DNA of 64,000 nucleotides from Prionace glauca (lineage: Eukaryota; Chordata; Chondrichthyes; Carcharhiniformes; Carcharhinidae), in assembly GCA_037974335.1 (NCBI GenBank), contig CM075760.1, forward strand, positions 61,138,515 to 61,202,514, read 5' to 3'. This document shows, piece by piece, positions 1 through 12,989 of the stretch. A program made the translations under genes and the position numbers. How positions within the stretch are numbered: position 1 is the stretch's first letter; the number at the start of each line of letters is the position of its first letter. Below the pieces are notes generated by a model, which saw only the letters and a list, made by a program, of their open reading frames with translations, was not told where the DNA came from and searched no databases.

Positions 1-314
1 CACAGATTGGATGACTGAGTGAATCCCTTCCCACACTGAGAGCAGATGAAGGGTCTCTCTCCAGTGTGAAGTTGCTTATGTCTCTGCAAGTGGGATAACT
101 GACTGAATCCCTCCCCACACTGAGGGCACATCAATGGTCTCTCCCCAGTGTGAACTCGCTGGTGTGTTTGCAGGTGGGATAAAAGAGTGAATCCGTTTCC
201 ACAGTGAGAGCAGGTGAACGGCCTCTCCCCAGTGTGGCTGCGCCGATGAGCTTCCAGCAGGGATGGGACTCTGTATCCCTTCCCACAGTCTGCACATTTC
301 CATGGTTTCTCCAT
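1..314 (-). CDS. C2H2 zinc-finger protein A, N-terminal part, cut by window edge
   Basis: Reading the minus strand from an ATG at 314 gives [14 protein letters not shown], then tandem C2H2 fingers with TGERPF-type linkers, running off the left edge. Three whole fingers and the start of a fourth are visible; all Cys and His ligands seen are intact. The family binds DNA in the nucleus; no KRAB, SCAN or BTB domain precedes the fingers, and the target is unknown. The start is chosen because all seven paralogues here share it and an in-frame TGA lies 13 codons upstream. The coding exon appears to begin at about 645 with an AG then GATATTG acceptor. The gene is head to head with gene B. C-terminus not visible. 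Confidence 0.85.
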   Translation of the reverse strand, partial: MEKPWKCADCGKGYRVPSLLEAHRRSHTGERPFTCSHCGNGFTLLSHLQTHQRVHTGERPLMCPQCGEGFSQLSHLQRHKQLHTGERPFICSQCGKGFTQSSNL

Positions 315-799
315 GGTGCAGGTGTCCTTGCCTGTCTCTTGGGTGGACAATCAGTTGAAGTCTCGTCAACACACAGAACACGTATACAGTCTCTCCCCGC
401 TGTGAATGGTGTGATATTTATTCAGGCTGTGTAACTGATTAAAACTCTTTAGTCAGTGCACTGGAACACTCTCACTCGAGTGTGGCAGTGTGTTGGTGCT
501 TTTGCAGTCACACTGATGGTCGAAATTGTTTCAAATCAACAGACTGGACAACTATTTCTCCTTCTAGATTCAATGGCCGATGATATTCAGGTCTCTGTCA
601 GATCTAGATGTGAGATTTTGGCCTGTGATTCCTCTTTCAATATCCTCTAAAACAAATTTATAAAATTCATCACTGTCAGTATAGGATAGAAATTCAGAAC
701 AGACAAGTCTATAGTCTACAGTCCATTGTTTCTATGGAACATACTTACCTCTCTCATTCCCCAAAAGCTGTAAATCTCCATCCCACACACTCTCCCTCA

Positions 800-1300
800 T
801 TCTCACTCAACACCGGGGACCAGGTTCGAGTCCCGGGCCGGGGGGAGGGGGAGATCACCGAGCGGCTTCTCGCTGTGGCCGGAACCGCCAGCCGCTGGTC
901 TTGAAACCTTGCCTCGAAGAGGGGGTGGGGGCGTGGCTCCCGGGATAGCGCCCGGGCCTGCGCACTGGGACTTGGAGACGTCACCGCGGAGTAGAGTGAT
1001 TGGTATTGGCTGAATCAGGCAGGGCTCCATTGTGCCGTCACAATGACTCAGAGGGACGTTACCAGCACACAGTGTCCTGTTTGCTGCAAAATCACTGGTT
1101 AGAGAAATAAAACACCGCGGATTGGACACCAGCTGAACGCGGCTGGCAGTCAAAGCCCCGCCCACCCCCACGTGAGCTCGAGTTCCGCCCCCTCATTGCT
1201 TACGTGCGGGAGATTGGCCAATGGTAACGCGTGGAAAGCCGGTGGGTGCTGGTCCTCCAGCCAATCAGAGTGTGTGCTTAGTGGCAATGGCGGCAGTGGT
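800..1300. promoter_or_regulatory. GC-rich bidirectional promoter region of zinc-finger genes A and B
   Basis: GC- and CpG-rich block between two divergent zinc-finger genes. It holds gagatcaccgagcggcttct from 851, found in the same orientation between the two other divergent pairs (17,068 and 26,080), several ATTGG/CCAAT boxes, and CTCCAGCCAATCAGAG at 1255-1270, repeated in front of genes C, E (one change) and F. Sequence shared with other 5' exons follows to ~1440 (GACTTGCAGCAACTGAAGGG). Promoter function is inferred from position, composition and conservation. Confidence 0.6.
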
Positions 1301-1957
1301 CTTTTCTCGTTGTGTGAATGAAGATTGAGCTTCATACTCCAACTTCCTCCTGTCTCTGTCAGTAAAGCGCTTTCTTTTTTCCCCTTTTCCATTTCTTTTC
1401 TCGGGGAAATTAGAGACTTGCAGCAACTGAAGGGCAAGGAAGTGAATCCAATCTGTATATTTCACACATTGTTAGTCCAGTGACATAAACATATATCTGT
1501 TTGGCAGTCTGCATGCAGATTTTCAGCTCTCTGTGTCCAGAACTGAAAGCAGTGAGCATGGATATGTCAATCAGCACATTCAGGACAGTTGGCAGGCTGA
1601 ATGTTAGATACAGCAGAGTGAGAATGGAGGGAGAGTGTGTGGGTTGGAGATTTACAGCTTTTGGGGAATAATAGAGGAAATAACGTTCACAGAAAGTAAA
1701 ATTGTTCTGAATTTCTATCCTGTACTTACAATAATTACTTTTGCAAATTCCTTTTACAGGATATCAGAAGGTCAGGATTTTCAGGCAAAAACTCAAAACA
1801 AACATCACATCAACATCTGACCGAGCCATTCAATTTATCGGGATCTGAATATTATCAACATTTCATTGAGAGTGGGGAGAGAGTGTACTCATGTTCTGTG
1901 TGTGGTTGAGGCTCCAACTGATTGTCCACCCAGGAGAACGGCAAGGACGCCTGCACC

Positions 1958-2548
1958 ATGGAGAAACCATGGAAATGTGCAGACTGTGGAAAGAGATATG
2001 GGTACCCATCTGAGCTCGAAGCTCATTGGCGCAGCCACACAGGGGAGAGGCCGTTCACCTGCGCTCAGTGTGGGGAGGGATTCAGTGATTCATCCGGCCA
2101 GATAAGACACCAGCGAATTCACACTGGGGAGAAACCGTTCACCTGCTCTCAGTGTGGGCAGGGATTCAGTCAATCATCCAACCTGCGGACACACCAGCGA
2201 GTTCACACTGGGGAGAGACCATTCACTTGCTGTCAGTGTGGAAAGGGATTCAGTAAGTCATCCGGCCTGCGAAGACACCAGCGAGTTCACACTGGGGAGA
2301 AACCATTCACCTGCTCTCAGTGTGGGAATGGATTCACTCAGTTATCCAGTCTGCAGACACACGAGCGAGTTCACAGTGGGGAGAGACCGTTCACCTGCTC
2401 TCAGTGTGGAAAAGGATTCACTGACCTCTCCAACCTGTGCACACACCAGCGAGTTCACACTGGGGAGAGGCCATTCACTTGCTCTGTGTGTGGGAAGGGA
2501 TTCAGAGTTTCATCCCACCTGCTGAGACATCAACAAGTTCATGAATGA
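1958..2548 (+). CDS. C2H2 zinc-finger protein B, 7 fingers, complete
   Basis: 196 residues starting [14 protein letters not shown] and ending HQQVHE before a stop. Seven consecutive C2H2 fingers, all with intact ligands and TGE(R/K)PFTC linkers; probable sequence-specific nuclear DNA-binding protein, target unknown. The ATG at 1958 is preferred because in-frame TGA stops lie just upstream, in a decayed finger (CSVCG, stop, GSN, stop). The coding exon starts at 1760 after CTTTTACAG. This is the only zinc-finger gene in the window with no obvious damage. Its 3' flank to ~3835 is paralogous to that of gene G; an AATAAA lies at 3101-3106, just after a shared CR1 fragment. Confidence 0.9.
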   Translation: MEKPWKCADCGKRYGYPSELEAHWRSHTGERPFTCAQCGEGFSDSSGQIRHQRIHTGEKPFTCSQCGQGFSQSSNLRTHQRVHTGERPFTCCQCGKGFSKSSGLRRHQRVHTGEKPFTCSQCGNGFTQLSSLQTHERVHSGERPFTCSQCGKGFTDLSNLCTHQRVHTGERPFTCSVCGKGFRVSSHLLRHQQVHE

Positions 2549-2794
2549 TTCCAGAGGTTGGATTCTGCTGTTATTGTTTCTGCTCTCAATTACATCCAGA
2601 ACTGCATCTTGTTTATTCTCACAGTTGATCAATGGGGAGAGTCAGAGGGTTTCTTTCTGCTGGACTGGTCGGTCTCAGCCTCCAGTGGGCTGATGCTCTT
2701 TGAGCTTTGTTGCAATTGCCTGGTTTCAGATTTAGCAAGAATCACAGAGTGACAGGGTGTTAGGAAGTCAGAGATATTTAGTCAGTATTTCTGT

Positions 2795-3092
2795 TTGAAA
2801 CCCCCCCAGATGCCCATCCAATTTCCTTTGTAATTGATTGTTTCCACTTCCCCCACCCTCATAGGGAGCGAGTCCCAATCAATACCATTCACTGCAGCAA
2901 AATATTCTTCCTCACATTCCTCCCCCTGCATCTCTGATTCAAAACCTTAAATCTGTGCCCCCCTCATCCTTGTCCCATCAGCGAATGGGAACAACTTTTC
3001 TTTGTCCACCTTATCTAAACCTAAGAATCTTGTCCACCTCTTTCAAACCTCCCCTCAACCTCCTTTGCTCCAAGGGGAACAACCCCAGCCTG
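2795..3092 (-). repeat. CR1 LINE 3'-region fragment
   Basis: Reverse-strand CR1 RT-terminal/3' sequence, recognisable from the motif ggaacaaccccagcct and the upstream 'ttaaatctgtg' segment. The same fragment lies at 28,405-28,692 beside gene G, so the insertion predates the B/G duplication. Confidence 0.65.
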
Positions 3093-3106
3093 ACATTGTC
3101 AATAAA

Positions 3107-3950
3107 GAACAAACTAACAGAATATGTTAATACCAGAAATCAAATGGGAATGTTTAATTTCTGTTTTAAAAATATTGTGAAAGTACTGTCCTGGACAATA
3201 AAGGAATTAGAAAAACTCACCTTGGGTGTGGTTGAATGGAATATATTCTCCCTCCCGAACAGCACTGTGGATGTACTTACACCTCAGGCATTGTAGCAGT
3301 TCAAGAAGGCAGTGTTGGGGTTGACCGTGGCTGAGGCAGCTACATACAGTCACATATTCTGTTATAATTGATGGACTGCAGATTGAATGTGAGGCATTAT
3401 GGGACTGGACTGTCTTGACCATATTCCTGTGACGGCTCAGTTTCTGCAATCACAGACCATTAAAGCTGCTTAGCAGGGCCCTGACAGAGGACCTGGTGAG
3501 AATATTTACTTGGAATGAGTTGGAATTAAACTTATCCCAGAACCAGCTGGCGTTCAGCGGCTGAGATACCCAAATCTGTAAAAAGTGGGGTCTGACCACT
3601 GAACAAACAGTGGTAGATAGTTGGTTAAGAAATTAAAAATCGTTTTGAGGCATTACTAACTTATCAGCAATTTGTAATAAGAACTGTGAGGGACATATAA
3701 ACTGATATTTGGTGAAGTGACGATATACTTCAAGTAGCACTGGATTGAAAAGCAGATCTCTGAAAGTAGACTCTAACAGTTATAATCTTACCCCATCATG
3801 GCCAGTGAAAAATCAGATCTCGAATGGGGACCAGACATGTCTCTTACCTGTCATTTAGAAACTAAGAACAAGAAGCTTATAGATAAAATGATTAGAGAAT
3901 AGAGCCAACATTTCGATTCTGGATGACACTTTGTAAAAAGCTCTTATGAA
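3107..3950. other. 3' flank of gene B, no gene seen
   Basis: Non-coding. It aligns by eye with 28,706-29,450 downstream of gene G, sharing for example ttaccccatcatggccagtg, which marks the extent of the B/G block duplication. Short ORFs here show no family signature. Confidence 0.55.
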
Positions 3951-3954
3951 GGGT

Positions 3955-4078
3955 CACCCAGACTCAAAACATTGGCTCTAATCTCTCTCAACAGATGCTG
4001 TCAGACCTGCTGAGATCTTCCAGCATTTTCTGTTTTAGTTTTGGATTCCAGCATCCGCAGTTTTTACTTTTATGATAA
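3955..4078 (+). repeat. Short interspersed repeat ('cagacctgctgagat' family)
   Basis: Contains cagatgctgtcagacctgct followed by gagatcttccagcattttct. Related copies lie at 11,800-11,935, 21,825-21,885, 37,656-37,870 and 55,800-56,010. Probably a non-coding elasmobranch repeat; class not determined. Confidence 0.5.
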
Positions 4079-4079
4079 A

Positions 4080-4984
4080 ATGATTCGGTCTGACCCTCTC
4101 ACAAAACAGAGAGTGTGGTGGCAGAAGAGAAAAAGGATAAGGATGATAAAGTCTGGTTTCTGATTCTCCAAGCCCATGTAGAATTAACAAAATGAGTCAA
4201 CCAGTTTATAAAGAACAGAAATTACCCATCCCTAACAAAAACTGATTAAATCAAAATAATTAGGTTGGTGAATATAACAAAAAAATTAATGTTGAAGTTT
4301 AAAATCAAGTTTGTTTTGTTGTTAGGGAAGTTTTTTAAAATTGTGTATACTGACGTAATTGTGTGTCAAGTTTTTGTTGCTCACTCCCCACCCCTTTAGG
4401 TTCTGTAGAAAAGTTAACCCTTTCAACAGACAGTTTGTTTTTAAATTGCCCAAAAACGCGTCTATTTTAGTTTATATTTGAAGATCTATGGGAGTTGGCT
4501 GAAATGGGCTTTCAACATTTTTAAATATAGAAAAGTAACCTTGAGAAGTCAACTTGGTAGAATGAGGTGGAGAGAGAGATGTTTACAGAGAGGTGTGGAG
4601 AGCTGTTGATTTTACAAATTATCCACATTTTTGGAGCCATCACTTCATGTCCTGGTCTGAGAGGGATGGAGAGAAGTCCATTCAATTGTTTAAGTTAAGG
4701 TTTCACTAATAACTATTAATCGACACTTTGCTTTTTACCTCTCTGACTTGTTACACGTTGAATGGTTAACAAACTTTCTGATTTCACCATTTAAAGCTTT
4801 CCTTCTTGCCACATGGTTAAGTCACTGGAACCTGGTGTGATTTACAATTAGGGAGGTTGTTGTAAACAAGAGAATCCCCATAAATCTTCAATTCAAATAA
4901 ATCAAAGTTCTTACACATGGAATACAACCCTTTATTGTGAGAGAAATTGAACATATAAGTAGAGATGTTGTGCTTCACTTAGAG
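4080..4984. other. AT-rich intergenic sequence
   Basis: No ORF, RNA gene or repeat that I recognise. Confidence 0.4.
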
Positions 4985-5242
4985 TAAGAAATCTCACAAC
5001 ACCAGGTTAAAGTCCAACAGGTTTATTTGGTAGCAAAAGCCACGAGCCTTCTCACTGTGTTTACCCCAGTCCAACACCAGCATCTCCATATCATGCTTCA
5101 ATTATACAGGGCTTAATATGTATCGCTGGCTATGGACCAAGTGCTGATAGCTGCAATTAGGTGGGAGTTCAGGTGTTTCTCGTGTATTGGTACAAACTCA
5201 ATGGGTTGAAGGGCCTCTTCTGCACTGTATGATTCTATGAAT
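4985..5242 (+). repeat. Fold-back-type repeat piece followed by CR1 3' tail
   Basis: 4985-5095 carries caccaggttaaagtccaaca and ccagtccaacaccagcatct, a repeat also at 18,225-18,545 and 26,510-26,605. 5115-5242 resembles a CR1 3' end (gggttgaagggcctcttctg, then attctatg). Confidence 0.5.
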
Positions 5243-5244
5243 GT

Positions 5245-5645
5245 ATTGGAGATGAGGTAATGCTATTTAAAGAGTTAAAGGTCTGTTTCAAGAACCATCT
5301 TTTCTTATAAGTTGAGCTCTATTTGTGGAGATACTGAGTGTCCCTGGGGCAGGATTTGGGGAAGTTACTGCTAGTTCAGGAACCCCAAGAACATTCACAC
5401 TTTTACCTGGGCTGATCCCCCAATTGAGGTGGTGAAACTTCCTCCTGTGTTTCACAGGTAAATCGCTTTCTTTTAAATAAACATTGATATTATTTGCCAT
5501 TTTAGAGTCCTGTTTTGCCTGATGGTTAACTCTTTTGAACTGAAGTGTTTTAGAGTCAGTTTGGAACCAAGTACTGAGGCTCATGCAACCAAGTTAAACT
5601 GAATCTAAATTTTAATTCTCTGCCTGTTTAAGATTGACAGAGGAT
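5245..5645. other. Intergenic, one unsupported ORF
   Basis: A 98-codon minus-strand ORF (5288-5584) has no recognisable domain and no promoter or splice context; I treat it as chance. Confidence 0.35.
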
Positions 5646-5649
5646 CTAA

Positions 5650-5745
5650 AGATGGTGCAAGGAAGGTTCACAAGAGTGATACCAGAACTGAGAATGTTTT
5701 TAAGTTAATGGAGCGATTAGACAAGTTGGAGATGTTTTTGTAGAA
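5650..5745 (+). repeat. CR1 reverse-transcriptase C-terminal fragment
   Basis: Decayed match to the CR1 segment where RT ends (gtgcaaggaaggttcacaag and the following ~60 bp). Confidence 0.4.
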
Positions 5746-6066
5746 TCATAAAGTCCCTACAGTGCAGAAGAAGGCCCATTGAGTCTGCACCAACTCTCCG
5801 ACAATGCACCTACCTCATGCCCTATCCCCATAACCTCATGTATTCACCCTGCTAATCCCCCTAATCTACACATTTTTGGACACTAAGGGGCAATTCACAG
5901 TGGTCAATTCAACTAACTTACACATCTTTTGACTGTGGGAGGAAATCGTAGACCTGGAGGAAACCCAGACAGACAAAGGGGGCAACTGTGCGTATCCCAC
6001 AGACAATCACCTGGGTTCTTAGTGGTATGAGGCAGCAATGCTAGCCACTGTCTCACCATGCCACCC
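5742..6066 (-). repeat. tRNA-derived SINE (HE1-like)
   Basis: Reverse complement of the window's common SINE: cctacagtgcagaagaaggc at its left (3') end and tgccacc at its right (5') end. Diverged. Confidence 0.7.
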
Positions 6067-6224
6067 TATTCTCTGGAAAAGCCGAGGCTGAGTGCTGATA
6101 GAGATTATGAATAGATATGGCAGGATTAAAGTTATCAAATAATCATTTTCAGTACAGGATACAAAATCAGAACTGACAATTCTGGTTATCATTAGGCATG
6201 TTTCTCTCATTCAAACTATAAATC

Positions 6225-6515
6225 TCTGTCCCATCACACTCACCTTCCTCCTTATTAATTGTTCCACTAATTCTTCCTTTTGTCCTCCAGCTTTCTTTCT
6301 TAATTCCCTGCTGCAATTAGACTCTTGAATGGACCTACCAGATATTAAATTGATCTTTCTCAACACCCAATCTATGACTGTAATACTACATTCTGCACCT
6401 TCTTTCCTTCTCCCCATGTACGCTATGAACAATACGTTTTGTCTTTATAGTGTGCAAGAAACTATACTTTTCACTATATCCCAATATATGTGAAAATAAT
6501 AAATCAAATCAATTC
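6225..6515 (+). repeat. 3' end of an L2-like LINE
   Basis: Ends with actatacttttcactatatc and then aataataaatcaaatcaa. The same terminal sequence, in reverse, ends the LINE at 24,965-25,455. Confidence 0.55.
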
Positions 6516-6699
6516 TTCTTCACTTGACGTGCTAACTCTTGGCTTCAATTTCAGACTACCTCTTGTCCTTCCTAGTATCTCACACCAAAATTTCAATCTT
6601 TATGCCTGAAGAGGAATTGTATTGCTAATGGGACATCAATATATAAACTAGTGACAACCACATGTGCTTTGTTTCTGGGTGCAGTCACTACCACCTCCA

Positions 6700-7019
6700 C
6701 CTTTCATCCCAATCCCAGGAGTTTGGAGATTGGGCTGTAGCGGAGTAATGGCGGCCGTATCACCCACAATGCTCCACATTGGGGAAATCGCTCAATCACC
6801 CGGACTCGAATTTGCGCATGTCCAAGGGACAGGGGAATCTACGCATGAGCAGAAATGTTACAGAACGCTGTGGAGGTGTTGACCAATGGAAGAGCTTGGA
6901 AGACTGGAAGGACTCTGGTCCTCCAGCCAATCAGAGCGCGGCCTTTGTGACAGTGTGGGTTGAGCTTCAGAGAGATAAACTTCTTCCTGTTTCCGAGTAC
7001 CTAAATGAGGGCAACATCT
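6700..7019 (+). promoter_or_regulatory. Promoter and 5' exon of zinc-finger gene C
   Basis: CpG-richer than its surroundings; holds CTCCAGCCAATCAGAG at 6921-6936, shared with the B and F promoters. The 5' exon probably ends at 7019, before the donor GTGAGTAAAAC (7020). The family segment GGGGACTTGCAGCGACTGAA lies downstream at ~7080. Confidence 0.55.
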
Positions 7020-8096
7020 GTGAGTAAAACAGTTTGTTTTTTCTCACTTTCTATTTCTTTTCTCATTCTGGGGGAAATTGGGGACTTGCAGCGACTGAAG
7101 GAAAAGGAAGTGAATCCAGGGAGGCTGCAGATTCTGGAAATGTTGGCCCAGGTTTCTCTCTCTGAAAGACATTGACATTCTTCAGCTCCCTTAGCTTGAC
7201 ACATTTATTTGTCTGGCTAAAAGGATGGCTTCGTTCCTAATGTTCACAATTAAAGGGCTGGTTTCTTCAGGAGATAGTTGACATTTAGGTGGACAATACA
7301 GTAAGATGTGGCATGTATGGATATGTTTGGTGTAATCTGGTGTAAATTTACGATTCTTTGTGGGACAGGAATTTTATATAGGTCAGAGTTATGTCTAGTT
7401 TTGCTGTTAGGTATATATTAGACATATTATTATGCTTCTGTGAAACATTTTATTTATTGTTATTTCAGATTTATAATCTAGCACTGTGGTGACACACATT
7501 TCCAGTCATTGATTAATTACAGCACAGAAGATGTTCATTCGAGTTCGTACTGACTCTCCATAGCGCAATTCAGTCAGTCTCATGCTCCCTCTGTACCCCT
7601 GTATCGCTGCAAGATATTTCCTTCAGTTGTTAATCCAGTTGAGTTTGAAATCTTGGATCATCTCTAATTTCACTATTCCCATAAGCAGCGAGTTTGTGTT
7701 CGTGAACACTCAGTATCTTAATGAAGTTGTTACTGATGTGATCATGAATCTCTGATCAAGTAATACAGCAGTGTTTATTCAACACGTGTTTTCCTCCAGA
7801 ATCATTACCTGTGGGTTGGGTTTGTATTTAGTCTTGCAGTGTGCAGCAAGGTTTTCAGGTCTCCGGGTCAGGAAACAGTGAGTATGGGTCTGCCACTCAG
7901 CATCAATCAGCACTTTCAGGAGAATTGTGAGGGTGTATATTAGATACAGCAGAGTGAGGGAGTGAGAATATATGAGATTGAGGTTACAGCTTTTGATGAA
8001 CAAGGTAGGAATGAATGTTCAACTGAAACTAGAATCATGTGTTCTGAATTTCTCTACTGTACTAACAGTGATGACTTTTCTAAAGTCCTTTTACAG
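7020..8096 (+). other. Intron of zinc-finger gene C
   Basis: Bounded by the donor at 7020 and the acceptor CCTTTTACAG ending at 8096. No gene seen inside. Confidence 0.5.
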
Positions 8097-8525
8097 GTTT
8101 TGAGAAGGAGAAAATTTGCTATAGAAATCTGAAACCGAACGTCACACCAAGACCTGACATGTTCACTTGATTCAAAAAGACCTGAATATCATTGCTTTTT
8201 CAATCTCGAATTGAGTTGAAATATGTACAGATGGAGGGCATTGATTGGATTATTATATGAGAGTGTCTGAAAAAAGCGTGTAAAAAGAAATGGTGTTCTG
8301 TCTGCATCCAAAAGTTTAAATATGTGACTGAAAAAACATCGAGACACACATATCTGAGTGAGAGTGTACCAGTGAACTGACTGTGGAAAGACCATTAACC
8401 AGTTACACACCCTGAAAAAAACATCACACCATTCAGAGCGAGGAGAAACCATGCCCGTGTAGTGTGTCTTCGGACAAGGCTTCAACTGATCATCAAACCT
8501 GGAGATTCACACGGACACCCGCACA

Positions 8526-9358
<833 letters not shown>

Positions 9359-9371
9359 ACTTTTTCTTTGT

Positions 9372-9652
9372 AATCACAGAATTCCTACAGTGCAGAAGGA
9401 GATCACTCGGCCCATTGAGTCTGCACTGACCACAATCCCAACCAGGCCCCACTCCGGTAAACCTACACATTTACCCTGCTTATCCCCCTGACGCTAAGGG
9501 GCAATTTAGCATGGCCAGACAACTTAACCTGCACATCTTTAGAAGGTGGGAGGAAACTGCAGCATCCGGAGGAAACCCGCACAGACATGAGGAGAACATG
9601 CAAACTTCACACAGACAGTCACCTGAGACTAGAATTGAACCCCGATTCCTGC
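9372..9652 (-). repeat. tRNA-derived SINE (HE1-like)
   Basis: Reverse-strand SINE body with cctacagtgcagaaggagat on the left and gaggaaacccgcacagacat in the middle; its 5' head is missing. It lies in the 3' region of gene C, before an AATAAA at 9672-9677. Confidence 0.7.
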
Positions 9653-9864
9653 CCTGACTGTGTGTTAATTGAATAAATTGAGTTTAAGAATGTACAGATG
9701 GAGGGCTTTGATCGAATAATTATATGAGTGTTTATGAAGAAAGTCTGTATAAAGAATTGGGAGTGAAATGTGTTCCAAGTAAAGATTGGCTCCAGTTTCT
9801 TCCTTCACCATAAGGCTGTCAGGATTATAACCTGGTAACAGAAAATGTTTGATCGATTGGTGAA

Positions 9865-10250
9865 GTTTGGAAACCGAAGAAATGTATATTTCAGACAGAA
9901 GTTTACAATCCCGGCAGCTTTTGTGAGAAATGAAAGTGAGTGTGAATTGTCAGGGTCTGATTACCCGCCGATGTTCTCAGAGTCTGAATCATACAATCAG
10001 TGGAAGAATGGAGATGTGGACATGGGTTACATCCCTAACAAAGAGGAAACAAGGTCTGGCCTTGGCATTGTCACTGCCTAACGAAAGGAAACTTGGCAGC
10101 AAAACATTTTCTGAGTTGGAAATCCACCAGTCGTATCCTGATCAAGGTTTGGATCTTTTATTTAGTTTCATGGATGAGATTTACAAGAAAGGTGATCTGA
10201 TGGGTGCCTATGGAGCAGAGTCAGACTTTGTCAAGTTTTGAATGGGAGTG
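9865..10250 (+). mobile_element. LTR-retrotransposon fossil, gag-like part
   Basis: Translations resemble the gag region of fish LTR retrotransposons (YNQWKN and 'KRKQGLALALSL'-type segments, then FMDEIYKKGDL). A broken, old fragment. It lies downstream of gene C, in a flank related to that of gene E, where an integrase-like piece is found (20,990-21,265). A purine-rich tract then TGTCTC at ~10,685 may mark an LTR edge. Exact family not determined. Confidence 0.45.
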
Positions 10251-10414
10251 TAAGTATATTTAGCAGATCTGGATATCACAGAAAGGACAGGATTGGAAAA
10301 GCACTAATAGGTGAATAAATCTCAGGAATAACAGGGGAACAATTACAGTGAAATTCCCCTGGTCATGACAGTCTGGTGCTTGTTTGGGTCAATGCACCTA
10401 AACAGCATGTCTAT

Positions 10415-10515
10415 CAGAATGTGGGAGAAAAGCGGAGCACCCAGAGGAAACCCGCACAGACATGGGGAGAATATGCAAACTCCACAGAGACAGTGACCCA
10501 AGCTGGCAATCCCAG
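10415..10515 (-). repeat. SINE fragment
   Basis: Internal piece of the HE1-like SINE (gaggaaacccgcacagacat ... gagaatatgcaaactccaca). Confidence 0.6.
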
Positions 10516-10639
10516 TGATTAACAAAGAATTGCGCCACAAGATTCCACATTTTTAAACGAGAACAACATTTATAAAACAAAATAATATTAAAAACCCGGA
10601 CTATGGACATAGCATAAGTCTTTCAATTTTAGTCATTAT

Positions 10640-11660
10640 CAGATTATTTCATGAAGAGAATATTAAAAACTTATTGTGGTTCTGAGAAGAGGGGTGTCTC
10701 TATATGTAATGCTTTGTGCAAAAGAAAGAACAAATCAAAGAAGATAAAAATGTGATTTTTCCAAGACATTGTTCGTGTGAATGTTTTGTGATCCGGGTTA
10801 GGACATATAAAGAAAATTGTGAACACCCAGTGATTAACTAAAAGAATTACATGAAAAGATTAAACATTTTTAATTAAAAAAAACAAACTTTACTATATAT
10901 ATAAAACAAAATAAAATTTAAGAATACAGCACTACAAACTGAATACCGTAGTCAGTAAAAACTTATGGTATAAACCTGTTTTTTAACCTCACCCCAAGAG
11001 TTTCTTTATACTTAATATCTTGAAAGTTCCATTCTGTTCCTGGGGCTCTCAAAGGTATGTCAAAGCTCTGCAGAATTCACTTTAATTTTCCTCGCTTTTC
11101 CAGCTATTCTCCAGGCTCCAAGATTTTACAGAGGGTCTTTCCATGAGCTTTTGGTTAAACAATTCTCCAACTTTCCTTTGAGATCTCAAAACTGGACTCC
11201 TCAGTCCAACCATGGGCTTCACTGCCGCCTTGCTGAGGGATTTAAACATTGGCAGCACTCCTGGTTCCTAATGACCCTCCAGGCTTCTGGTCTCACAGCT
11301 CCTGGTCCCATAGCTGACGGCCTTCAAGCTAACTGCAGATCGCTTGCTTTCTCTGAGAAACACCCAGAATTCCAACCAGGGCTCACTTATCCCCGTGCTA
11401 CCACATCTGTTGGAATCTCTGATAGGTTAGTTTTGAACCTAAATATCTATTTTTCCTGAGGTCTGCATGAAGAATTCTGCTCTCTAACAAAGACACGGCA
11501 ATAATTGTGAGACCCAAAGTCTCCAGATCTCCAGCTACAAGAGGCCAGCTGCCCTTTTACACATCTTACCCTTTGAGTTTTGACATCTTAAACCAACATG
11601 GGACCACACTTTGTGACTGTGAATTCCCTCAGGGTGTTTCTGTCACATCCTCAGTGTGGG
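10640..11660. repeat. Unclassified repeat shared with 21,560-22,520
   Basis: Blocks such as ccaggctccaagatt and ctctcaaaggtatgtcaaag recur in the same order downstream of gene E, with the second copy broken by a SINE. Part of the C/E block duplication or a diverged LTR-type repeat. No coding sequence recognised. Confidence 0.4.
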
Positions 11661-11799
11661 CTTTCCATTTATCTTAAATTAAAAAAAAAACAATTTGTTG
11701 AACTCATTCACACTTCTAAACCATAGGAATTATGAACTCAGATCTTTGCAACACCTTCCCCATGAAGAAATGAAATGTATCATCCTCGTATTATCCCAT

Positions 11800-11935
11800 T
11801 TGAGACATTACAACGTAGACTCGAAAGGTTGGCTCTACTCTCTCTCCCCACAGATGCTGTCAGACCTGCTGAGATTTTCCAGCATTTTCTGTTTTTGTTT
11901 CAGATTCCAGTATCCGCAGTATTTTGCTTTCAACA
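11800..11935 (+). repeat. Short interspersed repeat ('cagacctgctgagat' family)
   Basis: Same family as 3955-4078; contains agatgctgtcagacctgctg. Confidence 0.5.
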
Positions 11936-12035
11936 ATGTACAACATGCTGTATACCTAAGGAGTTGTGATTTCATCAAATGGTGAAGCACGGTCAAAGAG
12001 CCAAATGGCCAATTCCTGTTCCAATGTCGAATGAA

Positions 12036-12372
12036 GGCGGCACGGTAGCACAGTGGTTAGCACTGCTGCTTCACAGCTCCAGGGTGCTGGGTTCGATTCC
12101 CGGCTCGGGTCACTGCCTGTGTGGAGTTTGCACATTCTCCTCGTGTCTGCGTGGGTTTTCTCCGGGTGCTCCGGTTTCCTCTCACTGTCCAAAGATGTGC
12201 GGGTTAGGTTCATTGGCTATGCTAAAATTGCCCCTTAGTATCCTGGGATGTGTAGGTTAGAGGGATTAGCAGGTAAAATGTGTAGGGATATGGGGATAGG
12301 GTCTGGGTGGGATTGTGTTCGGTGCAGACTCGATGGGCCGAAGGGCCTGTTTCTGCACTGTAGGGTTCTATG
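12036..12372 (+). repeat. Full-length tRNA-derived SINE (HE1-like)
   Basis: Complete element from ggcggcacgg to gggttctatgg. Pol III promoter parts are visible: A box tagcacagtgg at 12,046-12,056 and B box ggttcgattcc at 12,090-12,100. Nearly identical to 15,633-15,968 and 21,890-22,225, so these copies are young. ORFs crossing it are not genes. Confidence 0.9.
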
Positions 12373-12374
12373 GT

Positions 12375-12950
12375 TTAACTATCTTATAACCTGCAATAGA
12401 CATAATAATCCCTCCATTGTCCACTCCACATTCACAAGTCCATCCTGATAACAGCACACTGCTGGATTCCATGTCCAGGAATCTCAGTCCACTGAAGATG
12501 GGAAATATTACTGCTTGCAGTGTTTTCTGACAGTTTTCTTCTCACAATAATTATGGTCCAGAGTTCCTCCTGCAAAAGGAAAGTCTCATTGCTGTTCATC
12601 TGCAAATTTTCAACTTCAGTTTTTAAAACAGTCTGTTCAGAGTATACATTTTAAACTTGATTTTCTTCCATGTTTGTAGTTTCTCCATTGTTTAAATCCA
12701 GAGAGAATATTCCAGTCAATTCCACATTGAAACTGTCTTCTTCTTGCTCTGTTGTAGCTGCAGCTTCATTTTTAATTTCACTTCCCAGACTCAAACTTTC
12801 TGGATTCACTTTTGGAGAGAGCAAGTTCAAAATGGCTTCTTTTTGTGCCAACAACTCGTTCCTTCATTCATCAAAATCTTCTTCAGCCATTTAAAAAATG
12901 TTGTTAAAATTAATTTTCTGTTCAAGCAAAAATATTGAACATTCCCATTT
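12375..12950. other. Intergenic with an unrecognised 67-codon ORF
   Basis: A minus-strand ORF (12,651-12,854) encodes an acidic, Glu-rich peptide with LLAQKEAILNLL just upstream of it, possibly a decayed coiled-coil exon. I do not recognise it and do not call a gene. Confidence 0.25.
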
Positions 12951-12989
12951 GGAGACTATGTGATCTCGGGCTTCAGAAACAGAGGAATT

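Noticed and set aside
5288-5584. 98-codon minus-strand ORF
   Set aside because: No domain, no splice or promoter context, surrounded by repeats.
12053-12260. ORFs such as the 61-93 codon frames at 12.0-12.3, 15.6-15.8 and 22.0-22.3 kb
   Set aside because: They are translations of the tRNA-derived SINE.
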